Assembly: GCA_963737835.1 (NCBI GenBank)
Contig: CAVTUH010000001.1
Coordinates: forward strand, 1,364,001-1,428,000
Reading direction: 5' to 3'
Origin: Palsa-1248 sp963737835
GTDB lineage: Bacteria; Gemmatimonadota; Gemmatimonadetes; Gemmatimonadales; Gemmatimonadaceae
Length of the DNA stretch: 64,000 nt
The notes beneath the pieces were generated by a model. That model saw nothing but the letters and a program-made list of their open reading frames with translations, did not search any database and was not told the DNA's origin. Positions 8,141 to 16,633 of the stretch are shown one piece after another (within the stretch, counting starts at the first letter, position 1; each line of letters starts with the position of its first letter). A program made the translations under genes and the position numbers.

Positions 8141-9825
8141 CGCGCTCGCTCCACGATTCGTGCGTCCTGTGTCGGGTCGGGGGGAAGATAATCGGCCACC
8201 TGATCACGCGGGAACGGCGGCAGCGCCCCCCGCGGCATGGCAGTCGCGGGGAACGGACGCACGAACTCACGCGCGAGGTAAACGCCGACGTCGAAAACGG
8301 GGTCGCCTCCGCGTCGAATCGTGACCGTGCCGACCGGCGTCATCGACGCGAAGAACCCCTGGTAGCGTTCGGAGAGATCATGGCGCGCGGGGAGCCGATC
8401 CACCACGACGGCGTCCTGACCAAGAAAGGCGCGCTGGTCGTGCAAGAACGCGAATTGCCGGGGATCGACACTCAAGCAGAGCACCGGCACCTGCGGCCCG
8501 AGCGCGTATGCCACCTTCCCCGCCTGGACCCAACTCGTCGCGGCGATGAAAGTGTGTGGGCGTCTCAACATGCCAAGAGAGTCGAGACCGCGCGCGAGGT
8601 CGCGCCAGTCGACTCCCTCCAGCGTTGGATCGCTCGCCCGAAGCGCCGGCGAGAGGTACCGCGTGTGCCACCCCGTCGCCATCACGCTCGTGCCGATGAT
8701 CAGGAGCACCGCAAACGAGGCGATTGACCAGAAACTCCACAGCAGGAGCGGCCGGAGCCGGCGATCCCCTTTGCGGCGGCGCTCGATGCCGGGTGGGATG
8801 GCCCGCACGGCGAGATCGCGGCGCTCGACGAGACCTCGGATCCGCGCAACGATCGCGGCACCCAGGAGCGGAAACAGAAACAAGTACCCGGACGCAGGCC
8901 AATGCGGCAGCGCCGGCCGTCCCGTGAGCGATGCGAGAATGAACAACGTGATCGGCACGACGGCGAGGCACGCGAACAGGTATCGCCGATCCTCGTACGG
9001 ACGCCGAACGAGCGCGGTGATGAGCACCCAGACGAGCGGCACCCAGAGCCACGGAAGCACCCAGAGCGCCTGTCTACCGACGGTTTGCACGAATGCACCA
9101 AGCCGCTGCGAGACGGTCGGAGGCACGCTCGTCGCTTGGCGTCCGAGTTGGAATGCGAACGACGCCCAGCCGTGTTGCGCATTCCACACGAGGACCGGCG
9201 TGAACAGGGCCAGCGCGAGAGCGAGCCCAGCGTACGGCTCGGCCCGCCACAGCCACCGCCGCTGCGTCGGCCTGACCACCAGAAACACAGCGACGCCGAC
9301 CAGGAACAGGACGGCCTGGTACTTCGACAGCAGAGCTGCGCCGACGCAGAGACCGGCGCCAAGCCACCAGCGGTCTGCGCGCCGTTCACCAGCTGGATCG
9401 AGGACCACGCGGACGAGGCAATAGCAGGCGCCAGCCAGGCTGCACATGAGCGGGCCGTCGGGCAGTACCCACGTCGCGGTGCTCAGGCTGAACACCGGTG
9501 CGACGTTGAGAAACAGCACCGCCAGCCAGCCCTCGTGCTCGCCAAACGCGTGGGCGGTGGCGCGGTACATGAGCCACGTCGTCGCTGCGAACAACGCGAC
9601 GAACGGACCGCGGACGACGAGGTGCGCTTCGGAGCGGAACAGGTGCGTCGCCAGGTGCACCAGCCAGAAGGACAGCGGCGGGTGGTCGAAGTAGCTGAGG
9701 TGCAACTGGCGGGCGCTGGCGACCGCGTACGACTCGTCCACGCCCAGCCCGGTGACGGCCGCGATGACGAGACGAACGACGGTGCCGATGCCGATCGTCC
9801 ACCACACGAGCCGGCGTGGATTCAT
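8137..9825 (-). CDS. glycosyltransferase family 39 (ArnT/PMT-like) membrane protein
   Basis: About 562 residues. This is a polytopic GT-C transferase that would move a sugar from a polyprenyl-phosphate donor to an acceptor outside the cytoplasmic membrane. The GT39 signature is visible: an acidic first-loop motif (GLGVDESYAVASARQL) followed by YFDHPPLSFWLVH, then multiple hydrophobic helices over residues 60-400 and a soluble C-terminal part. A GTG at 9861 is the first possible start; the ATG at 9825 just before RRLVWWTIGIG is preferred. It lies inside the ETF operon, coupled to etfB, with no evident metabolic link. Its acceptor (lipid A, protein or another glycan) cannot be told from sequence. 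Confidence 0.85.
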   Translation of the reverse strand: MNPRRLVWWTIGIGTVVRLVIAAVTGLGVDESYAVASARQLHLSYFDHPPLSFWLVHLATHLFRSEAHLVVRGPFVALFAATTWLMYRATAHAFGEHEGWLAVLFLNVAPVFSLSTATWVLPDGPLMCSLAGACYCLVRVVLDPAGERRADRWWLGAGLCVGAALLSKYQAVLFLVGVAVFLVVRPTQRRWLWRAEPYAGLALALALFTPVLVWNAQHGWASFAFQLGRQATSVPPTVSQRLGAFVQTVGRQALWVLPWLWVPLVWVLITALVRRPYEDRRYLFACLAVVPITLFILASLTGRPALPHWPASGYLFLFPLLGAAIVARIRGLVERRDLAVRAIPPGIERRRKGDRRLRPLLLWSFWSIASFAVLLIIGTSVMATGWHTRYLSPALRASDPTLEGVDWRDLARGLDSLGMLRRPHTFIAATSWVQAGKVAYALGPQVPVLCLSVDPRQFAFLHDQRAFLGQDAVVVDRLPARHDLSERYQGFFASMTPVGTVTIRRGGDPVFDVGVYLAREFVRPFPATAMPRGALPPFPRDQVADYLPPDPTQDARIVERAR

Positions 9826-9864
9826 CGCGGAGCGGGGGCGTCCCGGCCGCGCGGCCCGCACCCG

Positions 9865-11035
9865 TCAGTCAAACGCGCTGAGTCCCGTGATGGCCTGTCC
9901 GAGCACCAATGTGTGAATGTCGTGGGTGCCCTCGTAGGTGTACACGCTCTCGAGGTTTTCCATGTGGCGCATCGAGGCATACTCGGCGAGAATGCCGTTC
10001 GCCCCCAGGAGCCGCCGTGCTTCGCGGGCGACGTTCGTCGCCATGTCGACGTTGTTGCGTTTGGCCAGGGAGACCTGCTGCGGCGTGGACGTCCCCGCAT
10101 CCTTCAGCCGCCCCAGGTGCAACGACACGAGCTGCGCCTTCACGATCTCGGTCAGCATATCCGCCAGGCGCGCCTGCTGAAGCTGGAATCCACCGATCGG
10201 CCGGTCGAACATCACGCGCGTCTTCGAGTACTTCGCGGCTTCCTCGTAGCAGGCCATCGCAGCACCGACGGCACCCCACGCAATGCCATAACGGGCCTGC
10301 GTGAGGCACATGAGGGGGCTCTTGAGCCCGCCGGATTTGGGAAGCAGCTGTCCCTTGGGCACACACACATCCTGAAACACGAGCTCGCTCGTGTCCGATG
10401 CGCGCAGCGAGAGCTTCCCCTTCTGATCCTTGGCTGAGAAGCCCTTCGTGTCCGTCGGGACGATGAACCCTCGAATCGAGTGCTCGATCCTGTCCTGTCT
10501 TGGCCCAGACGATCGCCACTTGCGCAGTAGAGCCGTTCGTGATCCACATCTTCGCGCCGTTCAACACAAAGCTGCCGTCGGGTTGCTCGCGGGCCGTCGT
10601 GATCATGCCGCCGGGATTCGAACCATAGTCCGGCTCCGTGAGCCCGAAGCACCCCACGATCGCGCCCGACGCCATCCCGGGCAGATACCGTTGCTTCTGC
10701 TCGTCGCTCCCGAACGCGAAGATCGGGTACATGACGAGCGACCCCTGGACGGATGCGAACGAGCGCACGCCGGAGTCGCCGCGTTCGAGCTCCTGCATGA
10801 TGAGTCCATAGGCGACGTTGCTCAGGCCCGCGCACCCGTACTCCTCCGGCAGATTGGCGCCAAACAGTCCGAGCTCCGCCATCGCCGGCACGATCTCACG
10901 AGGAAAACGGCCGTCCACGTAGCACTTGCCGATCACGGGCAACACGCGCTCATCGACGAACCGGCGCACGCTCTCGCGAACGGCGCGCTCCTCTTCGGAC
11001 AGCACGCTGTCGATGTTGAAGAAGTCAGTTGTCAT
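9865..11035 (-). CDS. glutaryl-CoA dehydrogenase-like acyl-CoA dehydrogenase, frameshifted
   Basis: The N-terminal part (from ATG 11035) and the C-terminal part (to 9865) match one acyl-CoA dehydrogenase but lie in two frames. Features in order are SEEERAVRESVRRFVDE, FGLTEPDYGSNPGGM, VLNGAKMWITNGS, then after the shift RGFIVPTDTKGFSAKD, LSLRASDTSELVF, ARYGIAWGAVGAAM and YEGTHDIHTLVLGQAITG. The last motif carries the catalytic Glu and is typical of glutaryl-CoA dehydrogenases. The total of 1171 nt is 390 codons plus one base, so a single extra base near 10475-10490 explains everything. Both halves are well conserved, suggesting a sequence error or a very recent mutation. It is the natural electron donor for the ETF genes downstream. 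Confidence 0.85.
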
Positions 11036-11050
11036 GGGGGGGAAGTTTAA

Positions 11051-11575
11051 CTACCCGACGGGTCTCCTCGCCCTCGGAAGCGTCCCCACCGCTCGCGCCT
11101 TGGCGCGGAAGTGGGGGCCGTGGTCGACGCTCAGGCCAGTCTCGTCCTGCCACTGATGCACCATCTCGTGGAGCAACGTGTCGAAGACTGCGGACCACCC
11201 GTGGCGCCGCAGATGCCGGCGACTGATCACGATCAGTCCGGGGTACCGGGGCGTCGCCACGCGGTAGTAGCCCAAGCGGCTGCGCAGCCGGCGCGACACC
11301 TCGATGCGAATGGGGCGCAGAGCGCCGGCGAAGCGCTCTGCGTTGAATTCCGCGTGTCGGGCGGTCAGCCTCTGGGCCGCGGCTGCGTCCTCCTCAGCCG
11401 GCGACCGGCGTCCGGGGCCCCGGTCTGGAGCCCGACGGGTGCCCGCCGGGGGCGTGCGGACGATGATCGGAGGCGGCGGGAGCGCAGGTCGCTGAGGCGC
11501 CAAGTCGAACGGCAGGGTCAACTGCCCGGGGTCGACTGCCCCCCGGCCAAACAGGCGCCTCAACGCGTGAAGCAT
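11051..11575 (-). CDS. SprT-like zinc metallopeptidase-family protein
   Basis: About 174 residues. The SprT-like core is visible: HAEFNAERFAGALRPIRIEVS, then LGYYRVATPRYPGLIVIS, the zinc-binding HEMVHQWQDETGL (an HExxH) and the third ligand in GPHFRAKARAVG. The family comprises Zn-dependent proteases or protease-like proteins whose bacterial roles are poorly defined. I place the start at ATG 11575 (MLHALRRLFG), overlapping the end of the phosphoesterase gene by 16 bp; an upstream start at 11617 would extend further into that gene. The Pro-rich segment at residues 20-60 looks disordered. Confidence 0.8.
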   Translation of the reverse strand: MLHALRRLFGRGAVDPGQLTLPFDLAPQRPALPPPPIIVRTPPAGTRRAPDRGPGRRSPAEEDAAAAQRLTARHAEFNAERFAGALRPIRIEVSRRLRSRLGYYRVATPRYPGLIVISRRHLRRHGWSAVFDTLLHEMVHQWQDETGLSVDHGPHFRAKARAVGTLPRARRPVG

Positions 11576-12402
11576 CGCGTGGCTTCGTGATCGAACTGCT
11601 GCTTGCCCGGGCGCCAAGTGCGCGTCTCGACTTCAATCGTGCGATCGGTAAGTGTCACCACGTTGAAGGACGCCGGGCGGCCCCCTCGGGCGCGGCTCGA
11701 AATCGTGCCGGCGATCGACACGACGAGGCCGCGCGAGGACATCTCGACGTAGTGGATCGCCTCCTGGTGGTCATGTCCGCAGAGGACCAAGTCGACGCCC
11801 ATGCGATCGAACTCCGCCAGCACGGCGTGACTGCGTAGCAATCCGTATCGGCCGGACAGCTCGCCGAGTGTTGGATTGTGATGCATCACGACCACGCGCC
11901 GATCACCCGGGGGCGCTCGGCCAAAGGCCGCCGCCGCATGGACGAGTTGGGCTTGCCGCAGCCCGCCCTTCACCGACAGGTCTCGCGGGTTCCACGTCAA
12001 CGTGTGCCAGTCGACGCCGGCCGCCGTGTTGAGTCCGACGAACGTCGCGCCCGGCACGTGCAGCTCGGGCTCGAGTTCCGCGCAGATGTATCGGCGATAC
12101 TTCTCATAAACCCGCCACCGCTGCCCGAGCCCGAGCGGCGCAAACCACCACGCGACATCGTGGTTCCCGGGCACGACGATGAGCGCCGCCGGTGGTCGAG
12201 TCTGGTCAACGGGCCGCCGAATGTCGCGCAGGAAAACCGCGGCGCGTTGAAACTCGCCGGCCCGCGCACGCTGAGCGACGTCTCCAGAGACCGCGATGAC
12301 GTCGAACGGCTCCTGTCGCCCGACGGCTTCGACCGCGTCGGCCTGCTCCAGGACGGCGGGCCAACCGAAGTGGATATCCGAGACGTGCAGAATCCGCGTC
12401 AC
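11560..12402 (-). CDS. calcineurin-like metallophosphoesterase
   Basis: 280 residues with the full metallophosphoesterase motif set: ILHVSDIHFG, IAVSGDVAQ, VPGNHDVAWW, VMHHNPTLG and CGHDHQEAI. These bind a dinuclear metal centre that hydrolyses phosphomono- or diesters. No signal peptide is seen, so a cytoplasmic role is expected, such as a cyclic-nucleotide or Icc-like phosphodiesterase. The ATG overlaps the isocitrate dehydrogenase stop by 4 bp. The substrate is unknown. Confidence 0.88.
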   Translation of the reverse strand: MTRILHVSDIHFGWPAVLEQADAVEAVGRQEPFDVIAVSGDVAQRARAGEFQRAAVFLRDIRRPVDQTRPPAALIVVPGNHDVAWWFAPLGLGQRWRVYEKYRRYICAELEPELHVPGATFVGLNTAAGVDWHTLTWNPRDLSVKGGLRQAQLVHAAAAFGRAPPGDRRVVVMHHNPTLGELSGRYGLLRSHAVLAEFDRMGVDLVLCGHDHQEAIHYVEMSSRGLVVSIAGTISSRARGGRPASFNVVTLTDRTIEVETRTWRPGKQQFDHEATRCFTR

Positions 12403-13415
12403 AACGCCGCGATCACTGCGTCCGTGAATTCCCGTGTCGTTGCCGTGCCTCCGAGATCACGCGTCACGTGCCGGCCTTCTCGGATGGTGGCCTCGACTGC
12501 GTTTCGGATCAGATCGGCGCGCACCGAGTCGCGCAGGTGATCGAGCATCATGCAGGCGGCGAAGATGAGCGCGGCGGGGTTTGCGACTCCCTTGCCCACG
12601 AGGTCTGGCGCCGTTCCGTGCACTGCCTCGAAGATCGCCGCATGCGTCCCGATGTTGGCGCCCGGTGCCAGGCCGAGCCCTCCGACCAACCCAGAGATCT
12701 CATCGGAAAGAATGTCGCCGAACATGTTCGTCGTCACGATCACATCATACTGCTCTGGGCGGAGCACCAGATTCATTGCCATCGCATCCACGATCTTGTC
12801 CTCGAACGCGATGCCACGCGGCTCGTACTCTCGCGCGATTTGGCGGCCGACGTCGAGGAACAGCCCCTGTGAGAACTTCAGGATGTTCGCCTTGTGCACG
12901 AGGGTCACTTTGTGGCGATGATGACGCACCGCATACTCGAACGCGTACCGGATCACTCGCTCCGACCCACTACGCGTGATGATGGCCATCGATTCGGCGG
13001 CCGCTCGCGGATCGTCACCAACTTTGATGTAGTGCTCGGCTCCCACGTAGAGTCCTTCGGTGTTCTCGCGGACGAGCACGATGTCGACGCGGTCGAACCG
13101 ACCACCTCGCACGATGACGTGCGCCGGGCGGACATTGGCGTAGAGATCGAAGGTCTTCCGCAAGGCGACCGTGACCGAACGGTACCCCTCCCCGACCGGC
13201 GTCTCGAGGGGACCCTTCAGCGCGACTCGCGTGGCGCGGATCGAGTCGAGCGTGGCATCCGGCATCGGATTGCCGTGGGCCGACACGGCCGCCAGCCCCG
13301 CCAGGCGCAGGTCCCAGTCAATGTCGGCGCCCGCCGCCCTGAGGACCTGGACGGTGGCATCCGAGATACTCGGCCCTATCCCGTCCCCGGGAATCAATGT
13401 GACGGGTGTCGCCAT
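12399..13415 (-). CDS. NAD-type isocitrate dehydrogenase (isocitrate/isopropylmalate family)
   Basis: 338 residues. A beta-decarboxylating dehydrogenase with TLIPGDGIGPSISDAT at the N-terminus, the substrate-binding RENTEGLYVGAEHY, the catalytic-lysine region VTLVHKANILKFSQGLF, and NMFGDILSDEISGLVGG with the metal-binding aspartates. NTEGLYVGxEH is typical of NAD-dependent isocitrate dehydrogenases rather than LeuB. The small single-domain size also fits the short homodimeric or homotetrameric forms. It begins directly at the base after the stop of the upstream lipoprotein gene. It would feed 2-oxoglutarate into the TCA cycle; homoisocitrate dehydrogenase is a less likely alternative. Confidence 0.85.
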   Translation of the reverse strand: MATPVTLIPGDGIGPSISDATVQVLRAAGADIDWDLRLAGLAAVSAHGNPMPDATLDSIRATRVALKGPLETPVGEGYRSVTVALRKTFDLYANVRPAHVIVRGGRFDRVDIVLVRENTEGLYVGAEHYIKVGDDPRAAAESMAIITRSGSERVIRYAFEYAVRHHRHKVTLVHKANILKFSQGLFLDVGRQIAREYEPRGIAFEDKIVDAMAMNLVLRPEQYDVIVTTNMFGDILSDEISGLVGGLGLAPGANIGTHAAIFEAVHGTAPDLVGKGVANPAALIFAACMMLDHLRDSVRADLIRNAVEATIREGRHVTRDLGGTATTREFTDAVIAAL

Positions 13416-14222
13416 CTACTCCGACGCCAAGGCCTGAACCAAACGGTCCACGAGGTTGGTGCCGACTGCCGGCGTCAGCGCGGGCGCGGGGTCCCCTACG
13501 ACGTCGCCCGCCCAGATCACTTCGGTCGTGCGAGTGTCGACGACAGCGATCCGCATGACGGGCCGTGCCATGTGATGCGCGCTGTCAGCCAGCAGCATGG
13601 CGCGCTCGCCCTCCGGCAGCGCGTGGTTCCGCGGTATGGGGCGAGGGACGAAGCGCAGCTCGACCAGGATGAGCGCGATGCGGGCGTCGACGAAGGACGT
13701 GTAGTTGCGCAGCTCACCCGCGAGCGGATCCTCCAGCTTCAGCCCTGGACGCCAGCGATCGGGTGCGAACTGCGAAGGATCCATCCCGTAGGGGTCGGAT
13801 AGATACCCGGGGTTCCGGCTCGCCACCTGCACGAGCGCGTTCGGGAAGACCCAGACCGTGCGTGGCGCGCGCTCGGTCAAAGCGTGCTCGATCTGCGCGT
13901 TGAGATTCACGAGGTAGTCGCGCGGGTTCGTGATCTGCTCGGCGAAGCCAAAGGTATCGCCGTGCCTGATCATGCTGAGCGGCAAGACGATCACCCGCAC
14001 ACCGCCGAGCCCCGTCCCGGGTCGGACCGGGAGCGGCCGCAGGTCGACGGGCTCGGGAGGCGCATGCGCGCACGCAGCAATCGCGAGCAACCCGAGACCG
14101 ACCGACAGTCGCGCGGACCACCGTCGAGTTCGAGGACAAATGACCGCTTGGCGCGGCGCGGCAGAGCGGCGCGGCGAAACTCGGCGCGGTCGGGCCGAGG
14201 AGGATGACACGTTGATCGGCAT
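13416..14222 (-). CDS. putative lipoprotein of unknown function
   Basis: 268 residues, family not recognised. A long basic N-region precedes a hydrophobic stretch ending LLAIAACAHAPP, a lipobox with the Cys at about position 53. The mature part has VRVIVLPLSMIRHGDTFGF, then RTVWVFPNAL and later MRIAVVDTRTTEVIWAGDV. This resembles periplasmic lipoproteins that build a string of parameters, such as CsgG- or DUF799-like folds, but the resemblance is only in style. It heads the nine-gene minus-strand cluster and abuts isocitrate dehydrogenase with no spacer. The true start may lie downstream of 14222, closer to the signal peptide. Confidence 0.7.
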   Translation of the reverse strand: MPINVSSSSARPRRVSPRRSAAPRQAVICPRTRRWSARLSVGLGLLAIAACAHAPPEPVDLRPLPVRPGTGLGGVRVIVLPLSMIRHGDTFGFAEQITNPRDYLVNLNAQIEHALTERAPRTVWVFPNALVQVASRNPGYLSDPYGMDPSQFAPDRWRPGLKLEDPLAGELRNYTSFVDARIALILVELRFVPRPIPRNHALPEGERAMLLADSAHHMARPVMRIAVVDTRTTEVIWAGDVVGDPAPALTPAVGTNLVDRLVQALASE

Positions 14223-14276
14223 GACCAGGAGACGATGGCTGGCGACGGCGCGTAAACTAACTCAAATTCGTGATCC

Positions 14277-16358
14277 ATGCCGCGATGGATCGCGCGATCG
14301 ATCTGGGTGGGTGTCGCAATAGCCGGAGCGGCAGCGTGCGCGCTGGTCGCGCTGAGCCGCGGCGAGACGGTGAGCGCCGCCTGGCTGCTGATCGCCGCGG
14401 TCTGCTCCTACCTGATCGCGTATCGGTTCTACAGTCGCTTCATCGCGCAGCGCGTGTTCGCGTTGGACGCCAATCGCCAGACGCCGGCGGAACGCCTCGA
14501 AGACGGCCGCGACTACGTCCCGACGAACCGGTGGATCCTGTTCGGACATCACTTTGCCGCCATCGCCGGACCCGGCCCCCTGGTCGGCCCCACGCTGGCT
14601 GCCCAATTCGGATTTCTGCCCGGCGCGCTCTGGATCGTGGTCGGCGTGGTGCTGGGCGGCGCAGTCCAGGATTTCGTGATCCTCGCCTCCTCTGTCCGGC
14701 GCGATGGACGATCGCTCGGTCAGATGGCGCGTGACGAGGTCGGTCCGGTAGCCGGCCTTACCGCCATCGTCGCCGTGTTCGGGATCATGGTAATCCTCAT
14801 CGCCGTGGTCGCCCTCGTGATCGTCAACGTGCTCCGCGCGAGTCCCTGGGGCACCGTGACCCTGGCCCTCACGATTCCGATCGCGTTGTTCCTCGGCGTC
14901 TATCTCCGCTGGATCCGGCCGCACCGGGTGCTCGAGGCGACGATGGTCGGGATCGTGCTCCTTATCGGCGCGTTGCTCGTGGGCCGATGGGTCGCCGAGC
15001 AGCCCGCGCTGGCCGCTGCGTTCACGTTGAGCTCGACAGCCCTGGCGTGGTGGCTGATGGCGTACGGCCTGACGGCCTCGCTGCTTCCCGTCTGGCTGCT
15101 GTTGGCGCCGCGGGACTACCTCTCGGCTTTTGTGAAGATCGGGGTCGTCCTGGCGCTCGCCATCGGGGTCGCGCTGGTGTTGCCGCCCCTCAGAATGCCG
15201 GCGCTCACGCAGTTCACCGACGGCAGCGGTCCTGTCTTCGCTGGCAAGGTCTTTCCCTTTGCCTTCATCACGATCGCGTGCGGCGCGGTATCCGGATTTC
15301 ATGCTTTGATCGCCTCCGGGACGACGCCCAAGATGCTCGAGCGCGAGACGGACGCCCGCCTGATCGGCTACGGCGCGATGTTGACCGAGTCGCTCGTGGC
15401 GGTGCTGTCACTGATCGCGGCCTGTGCGCTCACCCCCGGTATCTATTTCGCCATGAACGCCCCGGCGAGCGCGCTGGGCACGACAGCCGAGTCGGCCGCG
15501 CAAGCTATCCGCGCGTGGGGGTTCTCGATCGCGCCCGCCGACCTGACCAATCTCGCGCATCTGGTCGGGGAGCAATCGCTCCTGTCGCGGACCGGAGGGG
15601 CGCCCAGCCTCGCGGTGGGCATGGCGTTCATCTTCTCGCAGGCGTTGGGCAGCGTGAGCGCGACCGCGATGGCGTTGTGGTACCACTTCGCGATCATGTT
15701 CGAGGCGCTCTTCCTGCTGACCGTGCTCGATGCCGGCACCCGCGTCGGACGGTTCATGCTTCAGGATCTGTTGGGCTACGCATGGAAGCCGCTCGGACGT
15801 GTGTCGTGGTATCCCGGCGCGATTCTTTCAAGCACGCTGTTCGTCGCCATGTGGGGAGACTTCCTGTACCAGGGAGTCACCGACCCGCTGGGTGGTATCA
15901 ATTCGCTGTGGCCACTGTTCGGCATTGCCAACCAGCTGCTCGCAAGCGTCGCGCTCTGTGTCGGCACGACTGTAATCATCAAAATGGGGAAAGCCCGTTA
16001 CGCGTGGGTGACCGCCCTGCCGTTGGCGTGGCTGATCACGGTCACCATGACGGCTGGTTGGCTCAAGATCTTTTCCAAGGACATCCGTCTCGGATTTCTG
16101 GCCCACGCTCGGCTCATCGATGACTCTCTGGCCGCGGGGCACGTGCCGGCCGGTATCGCATCGGCGGCAGCCGCTTCCCGGGCGGCGTTCAACGACCGCC
16201 TCGACGCGGTGGTCGCCGGGTTCTTCCTGGTGGCCGTGGCGGTGATCGTGACCGAATCGGGGCGCGAGTGGCTGCGAGCGGTCCGTGGCAGGACACCCCG
16301 TGGGTCGACTGAGGTCCCATTTCACCTGCGTGGTGCTGCGCCCGCGGGGGCCGACTGA
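14277..16358 (+). CDS. cstA: CstA family peptide/pyruvate transporter
   Basis: 693 residues and very hydrophobic, with well over a dozen predicted transmembrane segments. Family signatures are RQTPAERLEDGRDYVPTNRW, LFGHHFAAIAGPGPLVGPTL near residue 83 and GGAVQDFVILASSVRRDGRSL, followed by GTTPKMLERETDARLIGYGAM and GGINSLWPLFGIANQLLA. CstA proteins import peptides or pyruvate under carbon limitation. The gene is divergent from the lipoprotein gene with a 54-bp gap. It is followed by its usual small partner gene. The short spacer leaves little room for regulation, and I see no obvious CRP-type site. Confidence 0.95.
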   Translation: MPRWIARSIWVGVAIAGAAACALVALSRGETVSAAWLLIAAVCSYLIAYRFYSRFIAQRVFALDANRQTPAERLEDGRDYVPTNRWILFGHHFAAIAGPGPLVGPTLAAQFGFLPGALWIVVGVVLGGAVQDFVILASSVRRDGRSLGQMARDEVGPVAGLTAIVAVFGIMVILIAVVALVIVNVLRASPWGTVTLALTIPIALFLGVYLRWIRPHRVLEATMVGIVLLIGALLVGRWVAEQPALAAAFTLSSTALAWWLMAYGLTASLLPVWLLLAPRDYLSAFVKIGVVLALAIGVALVLPPLRMPALTQFTDGSGPVFAGKVFPFAFITIACGAVSGFHALIASGTTPKMLERETDARLIGYGAMLTESLVAVLSLIAACALTPGIYFAMNAPASALGTTAESAAQAIRAWGFSIAPADLTNLAHLVGEQSLLSRTGGAPSLAVGMAFIFSQALGSVSATAMALWYHFAIMFEALFLLTVLDAGTRVGRFMLQDLLGYAWKPLGRVSWYPGAILSSTLFVAMWGDFLYQGVTDPLGGINSLWPLFGIANQLLASVALCVGTTVIIKMGKARYAWVTALPLAWLITVTMTAGWLKIFSKDIRLGFLAHARLIDDSLAAGHVPAGIASAAAASRAAFNDRLDAVVAGFFLVAVAVIVTESGREWLRAVRGRTPRGSTEVPFHLRGAAPAGAD

Positions 16359-16360
16359 AC

Positions 16361-16582
16361 GTGCGCCCGCGGGGGTGGCCTGACCGGGCGCGAGCGACGG
16401 CCGCGCGGGGGGTGCGCGCGGTGCGCATTTCCGTCCTCGCGGTCGTGGGTGCGCCCAACTACGAGCGCTACTGCGAGCACGCTCTCCGAGCCCATCCCGA
16501 GGAGCGCGTGCTCACGCGGGACGAGTTCTACCGCCGTCAACTCGAACAGCGATACAGCCGGCCCGGCGCGCGTTGCTGTTGA
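16361..16582 (+). CDS. YbdD/YjiX family small protein, CstA partner
   Basis: 73 residues. The family core is unmistakable: GAPNYERYCEHALRAHPEE followed by LTRDEFYRRQLEQRY and a terminal Cys-Cys (ARCC). These small proteins are almost always encoded directly downstream of CstA-type transporters and are thought to be needed for their function. It starts at a GTG two bases after the cstA stop, so translation is coupled. The basic N-terminal extension of about 25 residues is typical. Confidence 0.92.
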   Translation: MRPRGWPDRARATAARGVRAVRISVLAVVGAPNYERYCEHALRAHPEERVLTRDEFYRRQLEQRYSRPGARCC

Positions 16583-16633
16583 GACAGCGCCCGTCCCCTT
16601 GCGTTTCCGCCGCCGTGCCGTGCATCTACGAAG

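Noticed and set aside
8902..10437. 511-codon open frame on the plus strand
   Set aside because: It lies antisense to the GT39 and acyl-CoA dehydrogenase genes and has an Arg/His/Pro-rich composition typical of shadow frames in GC-rich DNA.
12894..13802. 302-codon open frame opposite isocitrate dehydrogenase
   Set aside because: Antisense to two better-supported genes and without recognisable features.
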